Shown one piece after another: positions 1 to 9,393 of a DNA stretch of 64,000 bases. The notes below the pieces were generated by a model. It did no database searches, was not told where the DNA came from, and was given only the letters and a program-made list of their open reading frames with translations. Source of the stretch: UBA4744 sp963707435. Its GTDB lineage: Bacteria > Actinomycetota > Acidimicrobiia > Spongiisociales > UBA4744. The DNA is taken from assembly GCA_963707435.1 (NCBI GenBank), contig CAVPPF010000005.1:62001-126000 (forward strand), in the 5' to 3' direction. How positions within the stretch are numbered: position 1 is the first letter of the stretch; each line of letters opens with the position of its first letter. The position numbers and the translations under genes were made by a program.

Positions 1-987
1 GTGGTGCTCGGGTTCGTCGAACAGACCGTGCTGGTGATCCTGGCGGTGGCGCTGGTCGGCGTCGGCGGGATGGCGTTCTGGGTGGTCCCCTCCCCGTTGA
101 TGACCGCCCTGGAACCTGCCGCCAACCGAACCTATTTGTTTTCGGCGCAGTTCGCCGCCCATTTGGTCGCCGGGTTCCTGGGAAGCCTGATCGGTGGCCA
201 GATGCCTGCGATCTTCGCCCGCCTGGCCGACATAGACCCGAAGAGTCTCCAGGCGATCCAATGGACCGTCGTCCTGTCGGGACTGCTCTACATGCTGGCG
301 GCGGTCCCGCTGCGGAACGTCGCCGAGGTCAGACCGGACGAGCCCGGTCACGGATCGCTCTGGAACATCCCTCGCGCCGCCCGGCCCATCTTCCTGAAAC
401 TGCTGGCCCCCAACGCCCTGATCGGCCTCGGGGCCGGCCTGATCATCCCGTTCCTCAACATCTTCGTCGAGGGCAAGTTCGGGGTTGAGTTCTCCACTCT
501 GGGGGCGGTGTTCGCCTGGTCGCAGCTGGGCATGGCTGTGGCGGTCATGACCCAGCCGCTCATCGCCGCCCGGCTCGGCAAGGTCGCCAGCATCGTGCTG
601 GTCCAGGCGCTGTCACTCCCCTTCATCGCCATGCTCGGCTTCTCGAGCAGTTTCGCCGCCGTGGCCATTGCCCTGTTCGTCCGGTCGGCGCTGATGAACG
701 CCGCCAATCCCATCTATGCCGCGTTCACGATGGAGCAGGTCAAGGAGGGGTGGCGCCCGGCCCTGGCGGCAGCCGAGAACATGGTGTGGGCGGCGGGGTG
801 GGTCGTCGGGCCGATCGCCTCCGGCCTGGTGCGGGAGCGATTCGGCTTCGATACCGGGTTTCTCGTTCTCTTCGCCGCAATGCTCGGGCTCTACGCCGCC
901 GGAATCACCTACTCATGGCTGGTGCTGCGGCCCCTCGAGAAGGCCTCCGAAAAGCGACCGGGCGAACCGGCCGCGCCCGGTCCCTAG
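1..987 (+). CDS. MFS transporter (C-terminal part, cut by window edge)
   Basis: An integral membrane protein whose open frame runs from the first base of the window, so the true start is probably outside. The 328 visible residues hold about nine hydrophobic segments, a central hydrophilic loop near residues 105-130 and a charged, Pro-rich tail (EKRPGEPAAPGP). This is the pattern of a major facilitator superfamily permease, which is usually about 400 residues, so roughly one or two N-terminal helices are missing. The substrate cannot be told. Its stop overlaps by 4 bases the stop of the convergent LysE-type gene. The GTG at base 1 could be a chance codon rather than the start. Confidence 0.75.
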   Translation: MVLGFVEQTVLVILAVALVGVGGMAFWVVPSPLMTALEPAANRTYLFSAQFAAHLVAGFLGSLIGGQMPAIFARLADIDPKSLQAIQWTVVLSGLLYMLAAVPLRNVAEVRPDEPGHGSLWNIPRAARPIFLKLLAPNALIGLGAGLIIPFLNIFVEGKFGVEFSTLGAVFAWSQLGMAVAVMTQPLIAARLGKVASIVLVQALSLPFIAMLGFSSSFAAVAIALFVRSALMNAANPIYAAFTMEQVKEGWRPALAAAENMVWAAGWVVGPIASGLVRERFGFDTGFLVLFAAMLGLYAAGITYSWLVLRPLEKASEKRPGEPAAPGP

Positions 988-1592
988 CCGAAACGGCCGG
1001 CGGCGGCCTGCCAGATCAGCACTCCTCCGAGCAGCACCAGCAATCCCCCGCTTCCGGCCAGGATCCGCCGGTACCAGGCCAGGTTCAACACACCCCGCCC
1101 GAAGGCGACTCCCCAGGCCAGGAAGAGCTTGCTTCCCACCAGCAAACCGTAGAAACCCAGCAGGAACGCTGCCGCCGGGCCGGGGCCCCTCCCCCAGGCC
1201 GACACCAGCAGGGGTCCGCCCACCCCCAGCCAGAACAACCACGGGTGGGGGCTGAGAATGTTGGTGATGAAGCCTCGCCGGAGATCTTTGCTTTCGACCT
1301 TTCGGCTTTCGAATGAGGCGCGGGGCGCCTTCCGATAGGTGTCGACTCCCAGCACGATCACGAACACTCCGCCTGCTACCGCCAGGTAGGGCAGAACCCG
1401 GGTGGGGAAGACGCCGACGGCGAGCACGCTGAGTGCCACCACCGGCAGGTCGGACAACAGGGGGGCGATGGCTACCCGCACCCCGGCCGCTACCCCGCGT
1501 TGCAGTGCGGTCGTCACCACCAGGGCGCTGAGGGGCCCGGGGCTGATCCCGGCGGCAAAGCCGAGTGAAATGCCGAGCAGCAGCTCAGACAC
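984..1592 (-). CDS. LysE/RhtB-family amino-acid exporter
   Basis: A 202-residue membrane protein with five to six hydrophobic helices. The N-terminus (GISLGFAAGISPGPLSALV) carries the Gly/Pro motif typical of LysE-family translocators, which export amino acids or related small molecules. The length is normal for the family. The frame starts with GTG at 1592 and no strong ribosome-binding site is visible. It lies 41 bases downstream of sucD on the same strand, so co-transcription is possible. The actual substrate is unknown. Confidence 0.8.
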   Translation of the reverse strand: MSELLLGISLGFAAGISPGPLSALVVTTALQRGVAAGVRVAIAPLLSDLPVVALSVLAVGVFPTRVLPYLAVAGGVFVIVLGVDTYRKAPRASFESRKVESKDLRRGFITNILSPHPWLFWLGVGGPLLVSAWGRGPGPAAAFLLGFYGLLVGSKLFLAWGVAFGRGVLNLAWYRRILAGSGGLLVLLGGVLIWQAAAGRFG

Positions 1593-1633
1593 GAACGAAG
1601 CCGGCTACCGGGAAGCTTCGAATCTCCGGTGCT

Positions 1634-2509
1634 TCATCCCAATGCATCTGCCATGGCACGGCCGATCTGGGTGGGGTCGTCGAGCACCACTGCCCCTGCG
1701 GCCCGGAGAGCCTCCATCTTGGCTTGCGCCGTCCCCTTCGACCCGGAGATGATGGCGCCGGCATGACCCATCTTCTTGCCGGCCGGAGCGGTCACCCCGG
1801 CCACGTACGCCACGACCGGCTTGTCGACGTTCGCCTGGATGTACGCAGCCGCCTGTTCTTCGGCGTCGCCGCCGATCTCGCCGATCATCACGATGCCCTC
1901 GGTCTCCGGATCGGCCTGAAAGCGGGACAGCACATCGATGAAGTTGGTGCCGGGCACCGGGTCGCCGCCGATGCCAATACAAGTGGTTTGGCCGATACCC
2001 AGCATGGTCAGTTCGTGGACCGCCTGGTAGGTAAGCGTGCCAGAGCGGGACACCACGCCGACGCTCCCGGGGAGCGTGATCTCGTGGGGCATGATCCCAA
2101 CGTTGGACTTTCCGGGTGAGATCAAGCCGGGGCAGTTGGGGCCGATCAGCACGGTGCCGGGACTCGTCTGCTTGACGTAGTTGTACACCCGCGCTTCATC
2201 CTGCGCCGGGATCCCCTCGGTGATGCAGACGACAACCGCACATCCGGCGGCGGCCGCTTCCATGATGGCGTCGGAAGCGAAAGCCGGAGGCACAAAGATC
2301 AGCGAGGTGTTGGCCCCGGTCCCTTCCACCGCCTGCGCCACCGTGTCGAAGATCGGGATTCCTTCCACTTCCTCGCCGCCCTTCCCGGGCCGGGTGCCTG
2401 CCACCACGTTGGTGCCGTAGGCGCGGTTACGAAGGGCGTGGAACTGTCCCTCTTTGCCGGTGAGACCCTGCACGACGACTCTCGTTGATGTGTCGATGAG
2501 AATCGCCAT
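1634..2509 (-). CDS. sucD: Succinyl-CoA synthetase alpha subunit
   Basis: The alpha subunit of ADP/GDP-forming succinate-CoA ligase, the TCA-cycle step that makes a nucleoside triphosphate from succinyl-CoA. The 291 residues show the CoA-binding motif GLTGKEGQ (15-22), the NCPGLI segment (125-130) and the active-site phosphohistidine in GHAGAI (H249). Length and architecture are standard. It starts one base after the sucC stop, so the two are translated as one unit. The cobalamin-binding protein further upstream suggests a link between methylmalonyl-CoA/succinyl-CoA interconversion and the TCA cycle. Confidence 0.97.
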   Translation of the reverse strand: MAILIDTSTRVVVQGLTGKEGQFHALRNRAYGTNVVAGTRPGKGGEEVEGIPIFDTVAQAVEGTGANTSLIFVPPAFASDAIMEAAAAGCAVVVCITEGIPAQDEARVYNYVKQTSPGTVLIGPNCPGLISPGKSNVGIMPHEITLPGSVGVVSRSGTLTYQAVHELTMLGIGQTTCIGIGGDPVPGTNFIDVLSRFQADPETEGIVMIGEIGGDAEEQAAAYIQANVDKPVVAYVAGVTAPAGKKMGHAGAIISGSKGTAQAKMEALRAAGAVVLDDPTQIGRAMADALG

Positions 2510-2510
2510 G

Positions 2511-3662
2511 TCAGGCCCCCTCCCCTTTCGCCAGTGCTACGGCTTTCTCCGCCGCATCTCGCATGGTGGCGGCCGGAATCAGCTTCTCCGACTTGACCCC
2601 GGTCAGGATCTCGCGGCCTTCGGCGGCGTTGGTGCCGTCCAACCGGACAACGATCGGCCAGGGAAGATCCAGGCTCTCGAAGGCTTCGAGAATGCCCTGG
2701 GCCACCAGATCGCCTCTCGTGATCCCACCGAAGATGTTGATGAGGACGCTCTTGACGGAAGGGTCCTGCATGAGGATCTCCAGCGCCGCGGTGATCGTGT
2801 CCGCACCGGCACCGCCACCCACATCCAGGAAGTTCGAAGCCTTCCCTCCAACCAGCGAAACGACGTCGAGGGTCGACATGACCAATCCTGCGCCGTTGCC
2901 GATGATGCCGATGTCGCCGTCCAGCTTGATGAAGTTCAGATCCCGCTCCTTGGCCATCTTCTCGACCGGCGGGATCTCGTGATCGTCTGCCAGTGCCGGA
3001 AAGTCTGGATGCCGGAAAAACCCGTTTTCGTCGAGCGATACTTTGGCATCGAGGGCCACCACGTTGCCTTCGTCGGTCAGGATCAACGGATTGACCTCAA
3101 CGAGGTCACAGTCGAACTCGACGAACGCCTGGTAGAGCTTCTTCAGGAGCGCAACCGCCCCCCGGGCCGCTTCCGGGTCGAGCTTGGCCCGGTAGACCAT
3201 TTCGGTCGCTTGCCAGTTGGTCAGGCCCATCACCGGGTCGATGTGCACCTTCACCACCGCTTCGGGTTCGGTGGCGGCAACTTCCTCGATGTCCACGCCA
3301 CCCTTGGCACTGATCATGCCGAGATGTTTCTTGGCGGAGCGGTCCAGCGTGAACGAGGCGTAGTACTCGGCCTTGATGTTCGAGGCGCTCTCGACCCACA
3401 CCTTGTGCACGGTGTGTCCTTTGATGTCCATGCCGAGGATCGCCAGGGCATGATCGTGCGCTTCGTACGGATCCTCGGCGAGCTTGATGCCGCCTGCCTT
3501 GCCGCGCCCCCCGACCTGCACCTGGGCTTTCACCACCACCCGTCCGCCGATGTCCTCGGCCGCACGCTGGGCTTCTGTCGGTGTCGTCGCCACCCGCCCT
3601 TCCGGCACCGGTACCCCGATGCGAGCGAACAGCGATTTCCCCTGGTATTCGAGTAGGTCCAC
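2511..3662 (-). CDS. sucC: Succinyl-CoA synthetase beta subunit
   Basis: The ATP-grasp beta subunit that partners SucD. It has 383 residues. The N-terminus MDLLEYQGKSLFARIGVPVP is the usual start of the family, followed by the ATP-grasp region (VVVKAQVQVGGRGKAGG near 44-60) and the C-terminal flavodoxin-like CoA-ligase domain with GGITRGD near 313-320. ATG start at 3662. The stop is one base before the sucD start. The upstream cobalamin-binding gene ends 12 bases before the start, so the three genes probably form one operon. Confidence 0.97.
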   Translation of the reverse strand: MDLLEYQGKSLFARIGVPVPEGRVATTPTEAQRAAEDIGGRVVVKAQVQVGGRGKAGGIKLAEDPYEAHDHALAILGMDIKGHTVHKVWVESASNIKAEYYASFTLDRSAKKHLGMISAKGGVDIEEVAATEPEAVVKVHIDPVMGLTNWQATEMVYRAKLDPEAARGAVALLKKLYQAFVEFDCDLVEVNPLILTDEGNVVALDAKVSLDENGFFRHPDFPALADDHEIPPVEKMAKERDLNFIKLDGDIGIIGNGAGLVMSTLDVVSLVGGKASNFLDVGGGAGADTITAALEILMQDPSVKSVLINIFGGITRGDLVAQGILEAFESLDLPWPIVVRLDGTNAAEGREILTGVKSEKLIPAATMRDAAEKAVALAKGEGA

Positions 3663-3674
3663 GGTGTCTCCTCG

Positions 3675-4067
3675 TCAGCGTGTAGGAATGTTGGCGTCCA
3701 CCCAGTCGGTGATTGCCTTGAGCGGAGTGCCCGGCGTGAAGATCCCGGCGAGACCCGCGTCGAGCAACGCCGAAGCGTCGTCTTCCGGAATGATGCCCCC
3801 ACCGAACACGACGATGTCGGAAGCATCCCGTCCGGCCAGGAGTTCCACGACCTTCGGGAATAACGTCATGTGGGCGCCGGAGAGTACCGAAAGCCCGATC
3901 CCGTTGACATCTTCCTGGATGGCCGTCTCGACGATCTGCTCCGGCGTCTGGTGGAGCCCCGAGTAGATCACCTCGTTGCCGGCGTCCCGGAGGGCCCGGG
4001 CGATGACCTTGGCGCCGCGGTCATGTCCGTCGAGTCCGGGTTTGGCGATCAGGATCCTGCGTGGCAT
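3675..4067 (-). CDS. Cobalamin-binding subunit of an acyl-CoA mutase
   Basis: A stand-alone B12-binding domain of about 130 residues, with the base-off/His-on motif DGHDRG near the N-terminus (RILIAKPGLDGHDRG), the GLSVLSGAH segment and the FGGGIIPEDD motif. These mark the C-terminal domain of methylmalonyl-CoA or isobutyryl-CoA mutase. In other bacteria such a small subunit pairs with a separate catalytic subunit; none is in the window. I chose ATG 4067; a GTG at 4073 in the same frame is an alternative. It lies just upstream of sucCD, which fits methylmalonyl-CoA to succinyl-CoA flux. Which acyl-CoA it acts on cannot be decided here. Confidence 0.88.
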   Translation of the reverse strand: MPRRILIAKPGLDGHDRGAKVIARALRDAGNEVIYSGLHQTPEQIVETAIQEDVNGIGLSVLSGAHMTLFPKVVELLAGRDASDIVVFGGGIIPEDDASALLDAGLAGIFTPGTPLKAITDWVDANIPTR

Positions 4068-4219
4068 AGCCACCCGAGGTTACCGCAATGCGAGGCGACC
4101 TGATCCCCCCTTCCATTTTGGCGCTCTCGTGCGCACATTTCGAGCGTGTTGGGTGCCTGAACGGAAGAACTCGGGACCGCTACGGTTGTAGCAACGAGAA
4201 CCACGCTGGAGGAACCCGC

Positions 4220-5329
4220 ATGTCCAACATCCATGGAGTCGCCGCCCGGGGTCAAAGCATCTGGATGGATGAGATCTCGAGACAGTTGCTCGAACCGGAG
4301 GGCCTGGCGGCGCTCGTCGACGGCGCCGCCGTTACCGGTGTGACCTCAAACCCGACGATCTTCGCCAATTCCATCGTACGTTCGACCGATTACGACGAAG
4401 CGCTGGGCGAACTCGTCGAGCGCGATGCCGACACCGTCGAGATCTACACGGCGCTGGTGACCCGGGACATACGCGACGCCTGTGACGCCCTCAAGCCGGT
4501 CTGGCAGCAGAAGGATGGAGCCGACGGGTTCGTCTCCGTAGAAGTTTCACCGCTGCTTGCCAACGAGACCGAAGCAACGATCTCAGAAGCGCGGGACTGG
4601 TGGAAGCGGGTCGACCGGCCGAACCTGCTCATCAAGGTCCCGGCCACCGCGGCCGGAGTCCCTGCTGTGCGGCAGCTGATCGGAGAAGGCATCTCCGTGA
4701 ACGTGACCCTGATCTTCTCACTCGAGCGATATCAGCAGGTCATGGATGCCTATCTGGACGGCCTGGAGACCTACGCAAGCACCGGCGGTGACCTCGCCCG
4801 GGTCAACTCGGTGGCCTCGTTCTTCGTGTCGCGAGTTGATTCCGAGGTCGATCAACGGCTCGAAGATATCGGCACCGATGCGGCCCTGGCTCTCCGCGGG
4901 AAAGCCGCCATCGCCAACGCCCGCGCCGCATATGGCCTGTTCCTGGAGACCTTCGCCGGGCCACGGTGGGAAACCCTGGCGGGCCGGGGCGCCCGCATCC
5001 AGCGTCCGCTGTGGGCGTCGACCAGCACCAAGAACCCTGCGTATCCGGACACGATGTACGTCGACCAGCTGGTCGTTGCGGATACCGTCAATACCGTCCC
5101 GGTCAAGACCATCGAGGCCTACCAGGATCACGGCAACCCCGAGCCTCCCGTGTTCGGCGAAGCGGACATCGCCGCGGCCAAGGCAACACTCCAGAACCTG
5201 GCGGAGGTCGGAATCGACTACGACGATGTTGTGGAGGTCCTCGAAGACGAGGGCGTGGAGAAGTTCGCGGTCTCCTATCGGGAATTGCTCGACTCGATCG
5301 ACCAGAAACGCCTTGCCCTGAAGGGATAG
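4220..5329 (+). CDS. tal: Transaldolase
   Basis: Transfers the dihydroxyacetone unit between sugar phosphates in the non-oxidative pentose phosphate pathway. The 369 residues include GVTSNPTIF (40-48) and the Schiff-base lysine in LLIKVPAT (K139). The length fits the longer actinobacterial/cyanobacterial class. The start ATG at 4220 is preceded by GGAGGA seven bases upstream; the open frame further upstream lacks homology-like sequence and is excluded. It is transcribed divergently from the mutase/sucCD operon. A short inverted repeat GCTAC-GGTT-GTAGC lies at 4179-4192 in the leader, of unknown role. Confidence 0.96.
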   Translation: MSNIHGVAARGQSIWMDEISRQLLEPEGLAALVDGAAVTGVTSNPTIFANSIVRSTDYDEALGELVERDADTVEIYTALVTRDIRDACDALKPVWQQKDGADGFVSVEVSPLLANETEATISEARDWWKRVDRPNLLIKVPATAAGVPAVRQLIGEGISVNVTLIFSLERYQQVMDAYLDGLETYASTGGDLARVNSVASFFVSRVDSEVDQRLEDIGTDAALALRGKAAIANARAAYGLFLETFAGPRWETLAGRGARIQRPLWASTSTKNPAYPDTMYVDQLVVADTVNTVPVKTIEAYQDHGNPEPPVFGEADIAAAKATLQNLAEVGIDYDDVVEVLEDEGVEKFAVSYRELLDSIDQKRLALKG

Positions 5330-5353
5330 CGTTTCTCGAACGAGGCCGGCGCA

Positions 5354-6994
5354 TCAACCCCCGTTCAGGGGAATCGAGCCGTCCGTCCGGTGGTATTCGT
5401 CGTGGGCGGCGATCAGGGGCTCCCAGTCGGGATGGTCGACATCAACAGCTACGAGATGGCGCGTGCGCGGTCCGCCGTCGCGGTCGAAAGAGCGGGCCGT
5501 GCGGATAAGCCTGGCGGACACATCATCGATGCGACGATGCTGGGCCAGGTGCTCCTCCCACGAGACACATACGAACACCTCGGTGATCCGGTGCGGGTCT
5601 TCGCTGTTCCGGTAGAGCCGCCAGCGATACGCTCCGGTGAGCAAGCGCACCCTCCGAATCTCACTCATCAGCTTCACGAACTTCTCCAGATCGGCCCGGT
5701 CGATATTCCAGGTGTTGGCGATCATGACGGGTCCTCCCTCCGTGTCCACATGGGAGGGAACCGGGGCGGTTTCCGTGTATTCGGGGGTTTCGATTTGATC
5801 GAGAGACGGGATGCGGAACCGCGGCGCCAGCAGTCCCAGAATGATCGCACCTGCCGAGAACACGACCATCGCTCCGCCTGCCCCGATGAGGTCGGCAAGG
5901 GCCCCCGAAAGAATGCTGCCGATCGGATAGATGCCTGAGAACGCCAGCGTGTAGAGGCTCATAGCCCGCCCGCGAATCCACTCCGGCGCCATCAGCTGGC
6001 TGCTGGCGTTGACCGTGGTGAGCGTCAGCACCCAGGCAGCTCCTGCGACCACCATGCCTGCGGCGGCAACGAGCGAGGAAGGAGCGAGCCCGACCGTCAC
6101 ACCGGCCGCACCGAACACGACGATGGTGGTCGGGACCGAACGCACCCCAAGTCTCGCGACCAGACGGGGTCGGAGGAGCGCCCCGACGAGGGCGCCGGCG
6201 CCCATGAAACCCAGCAGAATTCCGTAGGTTGTCTCCGAGCCACCGAGTTCACTCGTCCGGTTCGGCAGCGTCGCTTGCAGCACGGCCGAGGTGATGGCAA
6301 ACAGCGCCACCAGACCGAGGAGGCGCCGGAAGGCCGGGGTGAACCGGGCGTAGCGAATGGACTGAGCAATCGCGTTCGTCATGGACGTGTTCTCGTGCAC
6401 CGGCAGTTTGAGACGGCTGCCCACAACGGCGATCACCACGATCACGGCCAGATAGGAGATCGCATTGAGGCCAAAACCGAGCTCAGGTCCGACCGTGGCC
6501 ACGATCAGTCCGCCGAGGGCCGGCCCGATCGCCCGGGCGACGTTGAATCCTGCGGAGTTGAGCGCAACGGCGCTGGCGACCATCCCGCGCGGCACGAGGT
6601 CGGGGACGAGCGCCTGCCAGGCGGGAAGGTTGAAGGCAACACCGACCCCCATGAGGAGACCGAGTCCCAGCAGCAGACCCGGTGTGATCAGGTCCATCAC
6701 GGTGAAGACGGCCATCGCCGCCGCAGCAGATCCCATCATCGACTGCGCCACCAGCATCACCTTCGTTCGGTCGATGGTGTCGGCCACCACGCCCGAAATG
6801 AGCGAGAGGAAGAGGAGTGGCAGGAGGTTCGCCGCCAGCATCAAGCCCACCCAGGTAGCCGATGAATCGGTGAGTTCTTTCATCAACCACGCAGCCGCCA
6901 CCGTCTGGAAGAACGAACCGATGTTTGAGAAGAGCGCGGCGAGCCAGATGGCGCGGTAGTACGGGATGCGAAGCGGAGCCATGGCCTGGGACAT
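5354..6994 (-). CDS. MFS transporter with C-terminal monooxygenase-like domain
   Basis: A 546-residue protein in two parts. Residues 1 to about 400 form a major-facilitator permease of the EntS/MFS_3 type with about 12 hydrophobic segments and the start MSQAMAPLRIPYYRAIWLAALFSN (first 20 typical). From about residue 420 there is a soluble tail of some 125 residues (VMIANTWNIDRADLEKFVKL and following) resembling the small alpha/beta-barrel antibiotic-biosynthesis-monooxygenase fold often found fused to this transporter subfamily. The substrate is unknown. It stands alone: tal ends 24 bases away on the other strand and the helicase gene lies about 90 bases upstream. Confidence 0.85.
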   Translation of the reverse strand: MSQAMAPLRIPYYRAIWLAALFSNIGSFFQTVAAAWLMKELTDSSATWVGLMLAANLLPLLFLSLISGVVADTIDRTKVMLVAQSMMGSAAAAMAVFTVMDLITPGLLLGLGLLMGVGVAFNLPAWQALVPDLVPRGMVASAVALNSAGFNVARAIGPALGGLIVATVGPELGFGLNAISYLAVIVVIAVVGSRLKLPVHENTSMTNAIAQSIRYARFTPAFRRLLGLVALFAITSAVLQATLPNRTSELGGSETTYGILLGFMGAGALVGALLRPRLVARLGVRSVPTTIVVFGAAGVTVGLAPSSLVAAAGMVVAGAAWVLTLTTVNASSQLMAPEWIRGRAMSLYTLAFSGIYPIGSILSGALADLIGAGGAMVVFSAGAIILGLLAPRFRIPSLDQIETPEYTETAPVPSHVDTEGGPVMIANTWNIDRADLEKFVKLMSEIRRVRLLTGAYRWRLYRNSEDPHRITEVFVCVSWEEHLAQHRRIDDVSARLIRTARSFDRDGGPRTRHLVAVDVDHPDWEPLIAAHDEYHRTDGSIPLNGG

Positions 6995-7086
6995 GCCCGC
7001 GAGTGTAGAAAGGGCCGGGGCCCAACAGGATCACCCGGGCCGACCGGATTCGCCGGGGAAGGCCGGCCGTGCTCGAACGGCCTGCG

Positions 7087-9330
7087 CTAGGCCTTCTTGA
7101 GCGGCGCCCAGGCGAGCAACAGGCGCTTCTGACCCTGTTCGTCGAACCGGACCGTGGCCTCGGCGCGATCACCGGTGCCGACGATCTCCAGGACCACCCC
7201 GGTCCCCCACTTGTTGTGAACGACCCGGTCGCCGGGGGCGATACTCGCGGGTTCAATCGTCGGGTGGGAAGACGACTGCTGCGTCTCGACATCCGGCCGC
7301 CTCCGGCGCTTGTCGATCTTGGTCACCAATTCCTCGGGGATTTCCGATAGGAATCGGCTTGGCGGGTTGTAGTTGGTCCCGCCCCACAACATGCGGCTCC
7401 AGGCGTTGGTCATGAAGAGCCGATCCTGGGCCCGGGTGATCCCCACGTAGCAGAGCCTCCGCTCCTCCTCCAGCTCCGAGGGGTCGCCCAGGGACCGCAC
7501 GTGGGGGAACACACCGTCGTCGAGTCCGATGATGAAGATGATCGGGAATTCGAGACCCTTGGCGTTGTGCAGCGTCATCAGGGTCACGGTGGCAGAGCCT
7601 TCTTCGAACTCGTCGATGTCGGCGACCAGGCTGATGGATTCCAGGAAGAGCCCGAGACGACGAAGTCCATCGAGGTCGTCCCAGGCTTCGTCACCGACGA
7701 TCGAGCCCTCCACGCCGATCTCGTACTCCTCGGCCACGGTGACCAACTCCCGCACGTTCTCGACTCTCCCAAGGGCTTCAATCGTCTGCTCAACTTGAAG
7801 CTCCGCCAGGTACCCGGTCGATTCGAGCACAGATTCAACGGCGGCCTTTGGCCCACCCTCGGCCTTAGTCCGCAGCAGGTCGAGGAGGGCGAGGAACTCC
7901 TTGACCTGCTTCCTAGCGCGGGCCGACAGGTGAGGCTCATCGTCGACCCGGGTCAGCCCTTCATAGAACGACACTTCCAGACCCTGGGCATACCGGTCGA
8001 GGTGGCCGAGCGAGGTGCTGCCCAGCCCACGCTTCGGAACGTTGATCACACGCTTCAACGCCACCTGGTCGTCGGGATTGACCAGGACCCGCAGATAGGC
8101 AATCACGTCCTTCACCTCGCGCCGATCGTAGAACTTGACGCCGCCGACGACCGCATAGGGGATGCCGTAGCGGACGAACACTTCTTCGAGTACGCGGCTT
8201 TGCGCATTGGTGCGGTAGAAGACGGCGATGTCGGATGGAGACCGGCCCGCGTCCTCGAGGGCGTTGATCTGCTCCGCGACGAAAGCAGCCTCGTCTCTTT
8301 CATCTTCTGCTTCGTAGCGGCTGAGCAGTTCCCCGCGTCCCCGGTCGGTCCACAGGTGCTTGGGTTTGCGTTCATCGTTGTTGGAGATCACCGAGTTGGC
8401 CGCTTCCAGGATCACCTCGGTCGATCGGTAGTTCTGACCAAGCACTACCACCCGGGCGTCGGGGTAGTCACTCTCGAAATCGAGGATGTTCCTGATGTCG
8501 GCGCCGCGAAAGCGGTAGATCGACTGATCGCTATCCCCAACCACACAGATGTTGCGATTCAGAGCACTCAGTTGTTTGATCAGCATGTACTGGGCCCGGT
8601 TTGTGTCCTGGTACTCGTCGACCAGCACGTACTGGAACCGGCGCTGGTAGTGATCCAGCACATCGGGGAATGCCCCGAACAGCTCGACCGTGATCATCAG
8701 GAGGTCGTCGAAATCCATAGCCGATGCTTCCAGCAGCCGCTGCTGATACAGCCGGTACACGTCTGCTACCTGCTCGTGATAGAAGCCGGTGCCCTGTTGG
8801 CTGAAGGACTCGTAGTCGATGAGTTCGTTTTTGGCATCGGAGATCGCCGCCCGGATGTTGCGAGGCGGAAACCGCTTGGGATCCATATCGAGATCGCGCA
8901 CGCACATCGTGACCAGACGCAAGGAGTCGGCATCGTCGTAGATCGTGAACGAGGACCGGTACCCGAGCCGGGGGGCTTCCCGCCGCAGAATTCGGGCACA
9001 GGCACTGTGGAAGGTCGACACCCACATGGCCCGCACCGCACCGCCGACCAGTCGCTCGACACGCTCCTTCATCTCGTTGGCAGCCTTGTTCGTGAAGGTG
9101 ATCGCCAGGATCGCGTGGGGCGGAACCCCGAGGTCCCGGATCAGGTGCGCAATCCGGTAGGTCAGGACCCGGGTCTTGCCGGACCCTGCCCCGGCAACAA
9201 CCAGCACGGGCCCCTCGGTAGCGGCCACCGCCTCCCGCTGGACGGGGTTCAGCGAGTCGAACAGCGGGGACTCGGCCGGATCGACCTCAGCCGCGAACAA
9301 CGCGTCGTCGGAGGAAGCGAAGGATTGCAT
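7087..9330 (-). CDS. pcrA: ATP-dependent DNA helicase, PcrA/UvrD type
   Basis: A superfamily 1A 3'-5' helicase of DNA repair and plasmid replication. Its 747 residues begin with a short variable leader, then LNPVQREAVAATEGP (Q motif region), Walker A AGAGSGKT (46-53), TFTNKAANEM, Walker B VDEYQDTN, GDSDQSIYRFRGA, QNYRS and the C-terminal VTLMTLHNAKGLEF motif. The last ~60 residues form a small tail ending in a basic, Tudor-like segment (GDRVVHNKWGTGVVLEIVG) seen in PcrA/UvrD proteins. The length is usual. It is monocistronic as far as can be seen. Confidence 0.96.
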   Translation of the reverse strand: MQSFASSDDALFAAEVDPAESPLFDSLNPVQREAVAATEGPVLVVAGAGSGKTRVLTYRIAHLIRDLGVPPHAILAITFTNKAANEMKERVERLVGGAVRAMWVSTFHSACARILRREAPRLGYRSSFTIYDDADSLRLVTMCVRDLDMDPKRFPPRNIRAAISDAKNELIDYESFSQQGTGFYHEQVADVYRLYQQRLLEASAMDFDDLLMITVELFGAFPDVLDHYQRRFQYVLVDEYQDTNRAQYMLIKQLSALNRNICVVGDSDQSIYRFRGADIRNILDFESDYPDARVVVLGQNYRSTEVILEAANSVISNNDERKPKHLWTDRGRGELLSRYEAEDERDEAAFVAEQINALEDAGRSPSDIAVFYRTNAQSRVLEEVFVRYGIPYAVVGGVKFYDRREVKDVIAYLRVLVNPDDQVALKRVINVPKRGLGSTSLGHLDRYAQGLEVSFYEGLTRVDDEPHLSARARKQVKEFLALLDLLRTKAEGGPKAAVESVLESTGYLAELQVEQTIEALGRVENVRELVTVAEEYEIGVEGSIVGDEAWDDLDGLRRLGLFLESISLVADIDEFEEGSATVTLMTLHNAKGLEFPIIFIIGLDDGVFPHVRSLGDPSELEEERRLCYVGITRAQDRLFMTNAWSRMLWGGTNYNPPSRFLSEIPEELVTKIDKRRRRPDVETQQSSSHPTIEPASIAPGDRVVHNKWGTGVVLEIVGTGDRAEATVRFDEQGQKRLLLAWAPLKKA

Positions 9331-9393
9331 GGGTCGATGGTACCCGCCCGCACCGACCTAATCACACGTGTGTAACCGCCGGGCCGGGGCCGC

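Noticed and set aside
4158..4186. Promoter TGAACG-17-TACGGT before tal
   Set aside because: Both boxes match the consensus poorly; not reported as a feature.
7501..9375. 624-codon plus-strand frame opposite the helicase
   Set aside because: Antisense shadow of pcrA, which has all helicase motifs on the minus strand.
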